Assembly: GCA_005776725.1 (NCBI GenBank)
Contig: SXOO01000133.1
Location: 1 to 64,000, forward strand
Length of the DNA stretch: 64,000 nucleotides
Source of the DNA: Pseudomonadota bacterium
GTDB taxonomy: Bacteria; Myxococcota_A; UBA9042; GCA-2863065
Reading direction: 5' to 3'
The position numbers and the translations under genes are program-made. Within the stretch, counting starts at the first letter, position 1. Every line of letters starts with the position of its first letter. The notes under the pieces were generated by a model. It saw only the letters and a program-made list of their open reading frames with translations, had not been told where the DNA came from and made no database searches. Positions 53,052 through 61,695 of the stretch are shown here, in pieces.

Positions 53052-55531
53052 TGCTGATCCAGCGTGAGCCGGAGCGGCTTGTCGGCTTGGAACGGGCCCG
53101 TCGCCACGCCGTAGCGGTCCCCGTACTGGGGGACATGGTCGGAGCAATACGGCTCGCTGAACAGGACCAGGCCGTCCGCCAGGAACGGCTTCGGGACCTT
53201 CAACACGCCCTCGCGCTGGCCCTTCCAGGCGGCGTCGTGGCCGCCCGCGAGCACCAGCGTCTCCACCCGGCTCGCGTCCACGCCCGTGAGGAAGAGGAAG
53301 AGGCCGCAGGTCGTCCGCTCTCCGTTCAGGTCCACGGTGTACGGGATCTCCTGCACGTCGATGACCTCGGGTGGGTAGTTGGTGGCGATGAAGCGCGCCT
53401 CGCCGTCTTCCACCGCTCCCCCGTAGGTGAGCACGCGGACCTCGGAGGAGGTCAACGGTCGCTTCTTCGTGGTGAGGCCGATGGAGCGCATCGGCGGGTT
53501 CCACGGGTGGAGATACAGCGTGAAGTCTCGCGGCTCGCTCGCTTCGCCCTCGGGGAGCACGTCCACCCGGTAGTGACCCTGCTCGCTCGCTACGTGCATC
53601 CGCAGGCGCTCGGCGCGGAAGGTGAGGGCCACCGTGTGGAGGCCCAGGCTCGCGCGGAGCGGTGTGCCCGGCGCGCGCGCCGGCGCTCCCTCGAGCACGA
53701 AGTCGTATTGCATGGGCGACGGCGGCGAATACCCCGACAGGATGGCCACGCGCCCGCTGGGATAGACGCGGAGGCCGTCCCGTACGGTCTCGGGCTCGGG
53801 CCGGAGCAGGTGCGCGAAGGCGTCTGCCGTGAAGCCCGCGAACTCCGACCGCCACACCGGCGCGAAGGGCAGGAGTGCCACGCCGGTGAGCCAGTTGCCC
53901 ACGGCCTCTGTGCCCCGGTCGGCGGGGGGTGGACTGGGCCAGTCCGCGGCCACCAGCGTGCGGGTGTCCACCGGCCACTCCGAGCCGCGAAAGGCGCGCG
54001 CCCCCGCGACGATGGCGATCAGCGCCACCAGGGCGATCGCCCAGGAGCGGCGAGTGGCGGCCAGATATGCGCCCCAGCCCGCGGTGGTGGGCCACAACGC
54101 GTCCAGGCCCACGGCCAGGATCACGCCGAACGGCACGAAGCCGGGGGCCGCATAGGTCAGCTGCTCCCAGTCGAGGGTCTCGAGCACGCCGATCGCCAGC
54201 GAGTGGGGCAGCGCGAAGACGAGTAAGGCCACGAGGTTGCGCCGCTGGGCGAGGAGGCGCCCAAGACCCAAGACCCCGAGCGCACCGGCGCTCTGACCCC
54301 AGGCGACCAGGGCCCACAGCGGGAGCCAGATCCACGTGGGGAACGGGTTCCACGCCGTGCGCAGGAGCTCATCGGCCACCGGCCAGTTGAGGGCGCGGAA
54401 CTCGAACGTGTGCCCAAAGAGCGTGTTCTCCACGATCCGGCTGGCGAACTCGGAGTGCACCTTGGGGTGGGTGAACGCCTTGCCCAGCATGATCTTGTTC
54501 ACGTAGAGCCAGGGCAGGAGCGCCAGCACCGCGAGCGGCGCGCCCACCGCGAAGCGTCGAAGCCGGTCCCGGAGCGGATCGGAGTGCCAGAGCACCGCCA
54601 AGGCGACGGCGGGCCAGAAGAGGCTCGAGGTGTAGCGCACCCCCACGAGGTGCCCGCAGGTGATCCCCATCAGCGCCACCCAGCCGAGCCCGCCGCTCAG
54701 GGACGTTCGAGCGCCTCCTGGGAGGACCTGCCCGCGGAGCGCCCCCCAACACAGGAACGCCACCAGGGTCACCGCGAAGTTGTTCTCGTTGATGAAGTAC
54801 ATGCAGAACGTGCGCATGCCGTAGACGAACAAAGCACTGGCCACGATCGCGGGCGCCCACCGGACGCCCAGCTCACGCGCCGCCAGCGCCACGAAGAGGC
54901 CGGCGGCGACGGACGCGAAGACCGCGGTGGTGAACCACCCGGCCGTGCCGAGCGCGGCCACGGCTGGCGCGAGGATCGGCGCGTTCCCGAGGCGCTGCTC
55001 GAAGAAGAGCGGGGCCAGCCCGTTGAACTCCGTTGTGGGGTGGCTCACCAGGTAGTTCATGGTCCCCTGGGACAGCCCGTCGTAGAGCGGGATCGCGGCG
55101 CTCGAGTCGTTGCCGATCGTGTGCATCACGATGACGTAGAGGCAGTGATGCACCGTGGAGAACACGTCGCCCCCGTCGAGCGAGCGGATCCCGAAGGCCA
55201 GGAAGAGGCCGCAGAGCACCGCGCAGCCGCCGATCGCGGCCAGGCCGCGGAGGTCGAAGTCGCTTGGCGCTTCGCGGCCCAGGGCCAACAGGCCGACAAG
55301 GTTCACCGCCGTCGCGGCCACCCCGACGACCTGGGCGTCCATCGGAATTCCGGCGCCCACCGTGACGAGGAAGACCGCCAGGGGGAACGTGGAGAAGCCG
55401 CACAACATCGCGAGCCCGAGGCGCTCGATCCCGCGCGCATCCGGGACAAAGAGACGGCTCACGAAGTGGCCGGGGAGGTACTGGAGCCAGGTCCAGGCCA
55501 ACGCCGCGTAGAGGACACCGAGGAAGGTCAT
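53045..55531 (-). CDS. polytopic membrane protein, GT-C glycosyltransferase-like
   Basis: 828 residues from ATG 55531. About 11-13 TM segments occupy residues 1-510 (for example LAMLCGFSTFPLAVFLVTVG, GGCAVLCGLFLAFG, WVALMGITCGHLVGV, SWAIALVALIAIVAGA) with a large early loop containing DGGD and FNGLAPLFFEQRLG, a layout similar to PMT/ArnT-like GT-C enzymes that use lipid-linked sugars. The C-terminal 290 residues are extracytoplasmic and beta-rich. Family assignment is by topology only. Promoter at 55,540-55,568. Confidence 0.65.
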   Translation of the reverse strand: MTFLGVLYAALAWTWLQYLPGHFVSRLFVPDARGIERLGLAMLCGFSTFPLAVFLVTVGAGIPMDAQVVGVAATAVNLVGLLALGREAPSDFDLRGLAAIGGCAVLCGLFLAFGIRSLDGGDVFSTVHHCLYVIVMHTIGNDSSAAIPLYDGLSQGTMNYLVSHPTTEFNGLAPLFFEQRLGNAPILAPAVAALGTAGWFTTAVFASVAAGLFVALAARELGVRWAPAIVASALFVYGMRTFCMYFINENNFAVTLVAFLCWGALRGQVLPGGARTSLSGGLGWVALMGITCGHLVGVRYTSSLFWPAVALAVLWHSDPLRDRLRRFAVGAPLAVLALLPWLYVNKIMLGKAFTHPKVHSEFASRIVENTLFGHTFEFRALNWPVADELLRTAWNPFPTWIWLPLWALVAWGQSAGALGVLGLGRLLAQRRNLVALLVFALPHSLAIGVLETLDWEQLTYAAPGFVPFGVILAVGLDALWPTTAGWGAYLAATRRSWAIALVALIAIVAGARAFRGSEWPVDTRTLVAADWPSPPPADRGTEAVGNWLTGVALLPFAPVWRSEFAGFTADAFAHLLRPEPETVRDGLRVYPSGRVAILSGYSPPSPMQYDFVLEGAPARAPGTPLRASLGLHTVALTFRAERLRMHVASEQGHYRVDVLPEGEASEPRDFTLYLHPWNPPMRSIGLTTKKRPLTSSEVRVLTYGGAVEDGEARFIATNYPPEVIDVQEIPYTVDLNGERTTCGLFLFLTGVDASRVETLVLAGGHDAAWKGQREGVLKVPKPFLADGLVLFSEPYCSDHVPQYGDRYGVATGPFQADKPLRLTLDQQW

Positions 55532-55539
55532 GCGCGTGC

Positions 55540-55568
55540 ATCCTGTGCGACGGCGCCCATCCGGGCAA
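55540..55568 (-). promoter_or_regulatory. promoter TTGCCC-N17-CAGGAT
   Basis: Minus strand TTGCCC (55,563-55,568), 17-nt spacer, CAGGAT (55,540-55,545), then 8 nt to the ATG at 55531. Same -35 and same spacing as the promoter at 38,789-38,817; the -10 is weak (3/6). Confidence 0.45.
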
Positions 55569-55712
55569 TTTCACCGGAGCGCGGGAGCGCGGAGGTGAAC
55601 CGGCTTGGGGGGCGCTGCTGCCCCGGCCCCAGCGGGAACTTCGGCCCGCCCGCCAAGGGCCCTCGGGGGCGCCCCAAGCGGGGAGCTCGTCCGGGCGGCG
55701 CGGATCAGAGTC

Positions 55713-56261
55713 TCACGCCGCCTTGCGTCGCAGGTCCTTAGTCGCCTCCGCCGCTACCCTCCGCAGGTGCCGCCGGAGCACGCCGGGGAACGGGAACATG
55801 AAGAGGTAGTCTGGGCCGGTGAAGCGGCTCACGATGTGCTCGAGGTAGGCGTCCTCGACGTGGCCGTCCAGCTCCACCACGGCGCGGACCGACTCGTCGT
55901 ATGCCCGCAGCTCCCAGTAGGCGCGGAGGGTGACCACGGCGGGCAACAGCAGCGCGTAGCTCAGCTGAAACACGCCGGGGAAGCGGCGCATGTCGTGGAG
56001 GTGGACCGCCTCGTGGCGTAGCAGCAGGTAGAGCGCGCGGGGCGACTGGGCCGCTCGCCAGGCCCGCGACGGCAGCCAGACCGTGCGGCCGAGCACCGTG
56101 GTGTAGTCGCTGAGGTAGCGGGGATTCCAGAGCCTCACCAGCGCCCCGAGGGTGCGCTGGACGCTCGACTCGTCCTTGTAGGCGATTCGAAATCCACGGA
56201 GCTCGTCGCTGAGGCGGGCGACCAGGCTCGCCACGTCGGCCTCGGTGACGGGGCGGCTCAC
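55713..56261 (-). CDS. HExxH-type putative metallopeptidase
   Basis: 182 residues from GTG 56261, overlapping the deaminase stop (GTGA). Contains LLRHEAVHLHDMRRF, an HExxH zinc motif followed by HD, and RAYWELRAYDESVRAVVE with Glu residues that could complete the site. A hydrophobic segment (FQLSYALLLPAVVTL) may touch the membrane. Function unknown; coupled to a dCMP-deaminase-like gene. Confidence 0.7.
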   Translation of the reverse strand: MSRPVTEADVASLVARLSDELRGFRIAYKDESSVQRTLGALVRLWNPRYLSDYTTVLGRTVWLPSRAWRAAQSPRALYLLLRHEAVHLHDMRRFPGVFQLSYALLLPAVVTLRAYWELRAYDESVRAVVELDGHVEDAYLEHIVSRFTGPDYLFMFPFPGVLRRHLRRVAAEATKDLRRKAA

Positions 56262-56776
56262 CCGGGCTCGGCGCGAGGCGCTTCCCCCGCGCCCGGGGCG
56301 ATGCTGAGGAGCCGGGGATCCTGGGGCCCGTCGACGCACTCGACCTCCACACCGTGCGCCAGGAGGTAGGACACGCCGTTCTCACCGGCGTAACCGCCGC
56401 CGACCACGATCACCTTCGCCACGCCCGCGTGATGCAGGAGCTTCGCGCACATGACGCAGGGCTCCCCCGTGACGATGAGCCACGCGCCTTGCGTGCGCAC
56501 CCCGGACGCCGCCGAGTTGCAGACCACGTTCATCTCGGCGTGGTGGCATCCCACCTCCATGCGCGTCCCGCTCTGGATGCCGAGGGTGTCGCGCAGACAG
56601 ACCTCTCCACCACAGAGTCTCCCGCCGCCCCGAGGCCCGCCGTTGTAGCCGTCCATGAGCACCACGTTGCGCTGCGGATCCAGCAGCAGGGCTCCGAACG
56701 TACGCCGCGGGCAGTTCGACGCTTTGGCGAGGGCGAGGCACTGCTCGATGCGAATGCGGACGTGTTTCTCTTTCAT
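56258..56776 (-). CDS. dCMP-deaminase-like zinc enzyme
   Basis: 172 residues from ATG 56776. Cytidine-deaminase fold signatures: FGALLLDPQRNVVLMDGYNG, zinc site CHHAEMNVVCNSAA (HxE) and EPCVMCAKLLHHAGV (PCxxC), then VIVVGGGYAGENGVSYLLAHGVEV, in the order of deoxycytidylate deaminases (ComEB-like). Would convert dCMP to dUMP for dTTP synthesis. TAGGGT lies 7 nt before the ATG. First of two coupled genes. Confidence 0.88.
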   Translation of the reverse strand: MKEKHVRIRIEQCLALAKASNCPRRTFGALLLDPQRNVVLMDGYNGGPRGGGRLCGGEVCLRDTLGIQSGTRMEVGCHHAEMNVVCNSAASGVRTQGAWLIVTGEPCVMCAKLLHHAGVAKVIVVGGGYAGENGVSYLLAHGVEVECVDGPQDPRLLSIAPGAGEAPRAEPG

Positions 56777-56783
56777 GGGGCGG

Positions 56784-56789
56784 ACCCTA
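56784..56789 (-). promoter_or_regulatory. TAnnnT -10-like element (TAGGGT)
   Basis: On the minus strand TAGGGT ends 7 nt before the deaminase ATG (56776); no Shine-Dalgarno. Confidence 0.45.
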
Positions 56790-56817
56790 GCGCATCCAGC
56801 GGGCCCGTGCCCAGCCC

Positions 56818-56899
56818 GTCTGGGGGTCGCCCCCCAGGCACTCCCCGCGGCCGGACTCCCAGCCCGGCCGCCCCGGGGGTCTGGGGGTCGCCCCCCAGG
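56818..56899. repeat. duplicated REP-like hairpin
   Basis: A 21-nt palindromic unit (core CTGGGGGTCGCCCCCCAG) occurs at 56,818-56,838 and again at 56,879-56,899, 61 bases apart, in the gap between divergent genes. Each copy can form a strong hairpin on either strand. Confidence 0.7.
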
Positions 56900-56910
56900 T
56901 ACGAGAACTG

Positions 56911-56916
56911 TAGAGT
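56911..56916 (+). promoter_or_regulatory. TAnnnT -10-like element (TAGAGT)
   Basis: TAGAGT ends 6 nt before ATG 56923. A TCGCCC lies 17 nt upstream, close to the TTGCCC used elsewhere. Confidence 0.45.
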
Positions 56917-56922
56917 GGGCGG

Positions 56923-59900
56923 ATGCGACGCCTCACCCTCCTCGTCCTGCTCCTCGCTTGTGGATCAGAGTCCACGGGCACGCTCAGCGACAATGTGCTC
57001 ACCGGAGACACCGTCTCCGGCGGAACCGTGGACGTGGGGGACGACGACCCGGACAGCGGGTCGCCGCCTGCCCCCGACGTCGCGTTCGAGACGCCCGGAG
57101 CCGCAGCGCCCACGTTCTGCACCGAGAACGCCGACTGCGCCTCGGGGCACTGCGTGGAGAACGAGTGCGCCGATCCCTGCGTGGACTCGTGCCCCGCCGA
57201 CTACGCCTGCAAGGGCATCGCCAGCGCCGGCGCGGACGTCGCGTTCGTCTGCGTCCCCCGCTTCCCGAAGCTCTGCCGCCCTTGCGCCACCGACGCGGAC
57301 TGCCGCGGCCAGGTGGAGGTGGGCCTCGACCGCTGCGTCTCGTTCGGTCCAGAGGGGAGCTTCTGCGGCGGCGACTGCTCGGCCTCTGAGTGCCCCGAGG
57401 GCTACACCTGCGGAGAAGACAAGCAGTGCTCCCCGGACTCCGGCGTGTGCGCCTGCCGGCCGCAGTGGGTCGCCGAGAAGGCCAGCACCCCGTGCACCGC
57501 GTCGAATGAGCTGGGCACCTGCGCTGGGCAGCGTCTCTGCACCCCTGCCGGTCTCTCGGCGTGCGACGCGCCCGCCGCCACACCGGAGCAGTGCGACAAC
57601 GAAGACGACGACTGCAATGGCCTCGTGGACGACGCCATCGCGCCCGCGCCGTGCGAGTTCACGAACGCCCTGGGTACCTGCCCCGGCGACCGTGCGTGCG
57701 TTGACGGCAGCCTGATCTGCTCCGCGCCGCCTCCCGCCGCGGACGTGTGTGACGGCCTCGACAACGACTGCGACGGCACCACGGACGCGGGCTTCCCCGA
57801 CTCCGACAGCGACGGTCAGGCCGACTGTCTCGAGACGGACGCGGACGGTGACGGCATCCCGAACGCCGACGACGTGTGCCCGCTGGTGCCGGACCCGGCG
57901 CAGGCCGACTTCGACGCCGATGCCGCGGGCGACGCCTGCGACAAAGACGACGACGGCGACACCTGGCTCGACGCGCAAGACTGCGCGCCGCTCGACGCCA
58001 CCGTTTACCCGGGGGCTACCGAGAGCTGCGACGGCGCCGACCAGAGCTGCGAGGGCCTCGTGGACGAGGGCTTCGCGGACCTCGACGGCGACGGTGCGGC
58101 GGACTGCATCGACCCCGACGCCGACGGCGACACGATCGACGACGTCGTGGACAACTGCCCGGTCACCTCCAACCCCGGGCAGGGCGACAGCGACGGCGAC
58201 GGGATCGGCGACGTCTGTGAGGAAGACCTCGATGGCGACCTCGATCCGGACGTGACCGACTGCCAGAAGGCCGACCCCACGATCCACCACGGCGCCGAAG
58301 AGCAGTGCAACGATCTGGACGACAACTGCAACGGCATCGCGGACGAGGGTTTCCCCGATCCGGACCAGGACGGCCTGGCGAGCTGTCTCGACCCCGACGA
58401 CGACGACGACGGCGTGCTGGACGCGGACGACAAGTGTCCGGTCACCCCCAACCCGGGCCAGGCGGATCTGGACGGCGACGGGAAGGGCGACGTGTGCGAC
58501 GACGACGACGACGGCGACGCCTCGTCAGACGCAGCCGACTGCGCCCCCATGGACCCGGCGGTTCACCCCGGCGGGGTCGAGGTGTGCAATGACAAAGACG
58601 ACGACTGCGACCAAGCGGTGGACGAAGAGAACGCCGACGGGTGCACCACGTTCTTCCTGAACGAGGACGGGGACGGCTTCGGCAACGCCGCGGTGTCGCG
58701 TTGCCTCTGCGACGGCGTTCCCCCGTTCACGGCGCCAACGTCCGGGGACTGCGACGACAAGAACGCCCAGGTGTTCCCCAACGCCACCGAGACCTGCAAC
58801 GGCAAAGACGACGACTGTGACACGCTCATTGACGGGCTCGGCGCCTTCGGGTGCACCACGGGCTATTCGGATGGCGACAACGATGGGTTCGGCGCGGGCC
58901 CGTCGGTCTGCGCCTGCCCCGGCACGCCTGGGCTGGCTCCGCTGGCCGGCGACTGCGACGACACCTCGCCGGCCGTGAAACCGGGCCAACTCGAGCAGTG
59001 CAACGGCGCTGACGACGACTGCGACCAGCTCGTGGACGAAGAGGGCGCCCTCGGCTGCCAGGGCTACTACGTCGACAAAGACACTGACGGCGCCGGGACC
59101 GGGCAGAGCAAGTGTCTGTGCGCCGCCGCCGGCCTCTACACCGCGCCCGACAGCGGGGACTGCGACGACAACGACGCCGCGCGGGCCCCGGGGCTGCCGG
59201 AGGTTTGTGACGGCAAAGACAACGGCTGCAACGGCCAGATCGACGAGGAGGTGAAGTCCACGTTCTACCTCGACAACGACGGCGACGGCTTCGGGGCGGC
59301 CTACAACACCAAGGAGGCGTGCGCGACGCCTCCGAACTACACGGAGGCCGGCGGCGACTGCAACGACTTCAACCCGAAGATCGCTCCGGACCGCGCCGAG
59401 GCCTGCAACCTCATCGACGACGACTGCGACGGGCAGAGCGACGAAGGTCTGCCGCTCGTGACCGTCTACGTCGATCTCGACGGCGACGGGTACGGCGCGA
59501 AGAACACCGCGGGCGCCAAGAGCTGCTTGTTCGACGACGACGGCAACGGGACCCCCGAGGCGCCGCCGAAGGGTTACGCCCTGGCTGCCTCCGACTGCAA
59601 CGACTCGGCCTCCACGGTCTACCCGGCGGCTCCGGAGCTCTGCGACGGCCAGCTCAACAACTGCAACGGCAAAGTGGCCGACTTCCACTGTCCCACGGTG
59701 TGCCCCGGCTCTTGGCCCGTGGCCATCAGCGCCACCGTGGGTTTCCCAGCGATCGCACAGCTGGACGGCACGAACAACTACGAGGTGGTGGTCCAGGGCA
59801 CGGGGCCGCTCCAGGTCCTGGACGCGGAGGGGACGCAGCTGTGGTCCACGAGCGCCTCGATCAGCTACTCGTACCCCACGCTCGCGGACGTGAACCTCGA

Positions 59901-61329
59901 CGGCACCCTCGACGTCGTGGCCTTCGAGAACAACCTCATCCGAGTGTTCAACGGAAACGGCGGTGGCCTCCTCGAGACCCACTCCGGCACCAACGTACGC
60001 GTCACGGGGGCGCGCCAGGGGATCACCTTCGACCTCGACGACGACGGTCACCTCGACCTCGTGGGTGCTACCAACGACTTCCTCACGATCGTGCTGCGCA
60101 ACGGCACCGGCGGCGCGAAGGTCATCCACAAGGTGCCGCCGCCCGCGGGCGCCACGTTCCCGGCCGACGTTCCCCTGGTGGCTGATCTCGACGGGGACGG
60201 CATCGCCGAGGTGATCGTGGGCACCGGGTACTACACCTGCAACGACCCGGGGCAGCCCGCGTGCAAGGGGATGGTCTTGGTGGTGGATCCGGTGACTGGC
60301 ACGCCGAAGTTCGACCCGACCACGAGCTTCGTGGTGCCCAACCCGTCCATCAGCTACGCCGGCGGACCCTGGCCAATGTTCGTCGACGTGGACAACGACG
60401 GGGATGAGGACGTGTTTCACTCATTCGGCACCGATGGCCCCGCGGTGTCGCTCGCTTGGACCACCGCGGGCCAGCCGGTCACCCCGGCCATCTCGGGCTC
60501 AGCCCCTCACCTCGCCCCCATCAAGAAGGACGGGAAGCTGGCGAGCGATCGCGCGCTCGCGGTGGTCGGCGGGGCTGTGGTGGACCTGGACGAGGACGGC
60601 GTGTTCGAGGTGGTCCAGGGCGGCTCCGGGCTCAACATCCTGCGAGCTGGTGTGGTGATGGATGGTTATCCCGTGGCCACCAACGCCGAGGCGCCCGTGG
60701 TCGGCGACATCAACCGAGATGGGCGCCTCGACATCCTCTTCGTTGGCTCGTCGTCGGCCGAGCTCCACTGCTACTCCCTGGGACAGGGCACGGCCAAGGC
60801 GAACCGCATCCTCACGAACGGACACATCGACGGGATCGGCGGCATGAACCTGCGCACGGGCTCGTTCGACCCCTTCGAGCCGAACGACCGGCGGGCTGTG
60901 CCGTTCGTGGCCGGCCCCGGCGCCACCGCGGCGCAGTCTCGCGCCGTGCGCATTCGCGGCTTCGCGGATCAGTACAACTCGAGCTCGGGAGTCCTCCGGC
61001 AGCTGCGCGCCACCCTCGGGAGCCGCGGAGACCGCGACTTCTACCGTGCCACCGGCACGCGGATCCGCGTGGATCTCTCGGAGCTCTTCGGCGACTCCGT
61101 CGACTACGACCTTCGGCTCCACGTGTTCAACAACGGCGGCGCCACCTACCTCGCCACCTTCGACGACCTGGGCACCGGGAGCACGGCGTCGCTGGACTGC
61201 GACTGGACCAACCCGTGCCCCAGCCTCCCTTCGGGCTCGAAGGAGTGGATCATCGAGGTGGTAGGCAAGAACCCGTCGACGGACTTCGGCCCCTGGCCCT
61301 ACCAGATCTCGGTGTACGGCGCGCTGTAG
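56923..61329 (+). CDS. very large calcium-binding lipoprotein (MopE-type, thrombospondin-3, FG-GAP, PPC-like)
   Basis: 1468 residues from ATG 56923; lipobox LVLLLAC. Residues about 60-215 are Cys-rich. Residues 220-940 hold many MopE-type metal-binding motifs (CDNEDDDCNGLVDD, CDGLDNDCDGTTD, CNGADDDCDQLVDEEG) alternating with thrombospondin type-3 calcium repeats (DADGDGIPNADDVCPLVPDP, DSDGDGIGDVCEED). Residues 940-1270 are FG-GAP/VCBS blades (DVNLDGTLDVVAF, DLDGDGIAEVIVG, DINRDGRLDILFV). The last 125 residues (RGDRDFYRATGTRIRVDLSE ... YQISVYGAL) resemble a bacterial pre-peptidase C-terminal (PPC) domain. A rigid calcium-dependent surface stalk or adhesin is the likely role. Confidence 0.85.
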   Translation: MRRLTLLVLLLACGSESTGTLSDNVLTGDTVSGGTVDVGDDDPDSGSPPAPDVAFETPGAAAPTFCTENADCASGHCVENECADPCVDSCPADYACKGIASAGADVAFVCVPRFPKLCRPCATDADCRGQVEVGLDRCVSFGPEGSFCGGDCSASECPEGYTCGEDKQCSPDSGVCACRPQWVAEKASTPCTASNELGTCAGQRLCTPAGLSACDAPAATPEQCDNEDDDCNGLVDDAIAPAPCEFTNALGTCPGDRACVDGSLICSAPPPAADVCDGLDNDCDGTTDAGFPDSDSDGQADCLETDADGDGIPNADDVCPLVPDPAQADFDADAAGDACDKDDDGDTWLDAQDCAPLDATVYPGATESCDGADQSCEGLVDEGFADLDGDGAADCIDPDADGDTIDDVVDNCPVTSNPGQGDSDGDGIGDVCEEDLDGDLDPDVTDCQKADPTIHHGAEEQCNDLDDNCNGIADEGFPDPDQDGLASCLDPDDDDDGVLDADDKCPVTPNPGQADLDGDGKGDVCDDDDDGDASSDAADCAPMDPAVHPGGVEVCNDKDDDCDQAVDEENADGCTTFFLNEDGDGFGNAAVSRCLCDGVPPFTAPTSGDCDDKNAQVFPNATETCNGKDDDCDTLIDGLGAFGCTTGYSDGDNDGFGAGPSVCACPGTPGLAPLAGDCDDTSPAVKPGQLEQCNGADDDCDQLVDEEGALGCQGYYVDKDTDGAGTGQSKCLCAAAGLYTAPDSGDCDDNDAARAPGLPEVCDGKDNGCNGQIDEEVKSTFYLDNDGDGFGAAYNTKEACATPPNYTEAGGDCNDFNPKIAPDRAEACNLIDDDCDGQSDEGLPLVTVYVDLDGDGYGAKNTAGAKSCLFDDDGNGTPEAPPKGYALAASDCNDSASTVYPAAPELCDGQLNNCNGKVADFHCPTVCPGSWPVAISATVGFPAIAQLDGTNNYEVVVQGTGPLQVLDAEGTQLWSTSASISYSYPTLADVNLDGTLDVVAFENNLIRVFNGNGGGLLETHSGTNVRVTGARQGITFDLDDDGHLDLVGATNDFLTIVLRNGTGGAKVIHKVPPPAGATFPADVPLVADLDGDGIAEVIVGTGYYTCNDPGQPACKGMVLVVDPVTGTPKFDPTTSFVVPNPSISYAGGPWPMFVDVDNDGDEDVFHSFGTDGPAVSLAWTTAGQPVTPAISGSAPHLAPIKKDGKLASDRALAVVGGAVVDLDEDGVFEVVQGGSGLNILRAGVVMDGYPVATNAEAPVVGDINRDGRLDILFVGSSSAELHCYSLGQGTAKANRILTNGHIDGIGGMNLRTGSFDPFEPNDRRAVPFVAGPGATAAQSRAVRIRGFADQYNSSSGVLRQLRATLGSRGDRDFYRATGTRIRVDLSELFGDSVDYDLRLHVFNNGGATYLATFDDLGTGSTASLDCDWTNPCPSLPSGSKEWIIEVVGKNPSTDFGPWPYQISVYGAL

Positions 61330-61695
61330 CGGGAGCGCATCACGCCGCGACCGTGGTATCGTCGATACTGAGTCCGTGAGCTGGCGCACCTCGCGCCCGC
61401 GATCGGCGAGGACCCAGCTGTGCCACTCGCGCCGTCAACCGACTCCGTACTTCGGGCCTTCGAGAACTGGGTCACGCTGCCGAGTCGGGCGATGACTGTG
61501 TGCCGGCGGTCCACCAGCCCACTAAGCATTCTCCTGCGACGATGAACGGTCCTACGAGCGTGGCTAGGCTCACCCTGGGTGAGCCATGACGTAGCCCTTG
61601 CCACCGAGGGGCGGGGCGCCGTTTTGGAGTCCGCTTACGGATTAGCGCCGCTCGCACCGGTCGTGGCATCATCTCGGTCCACACGGAGGTGAACA
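61330..61695. other. intergenic region
   Basis: 366 bases. A short palindrome GTATCGTCGATAC lies around 61,353-61,366. No open frame looks coding. The 3' end carries GGAGG (61,685-61,689), the Shine-Dalgarno of the next gene. Confidence 0.45.
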
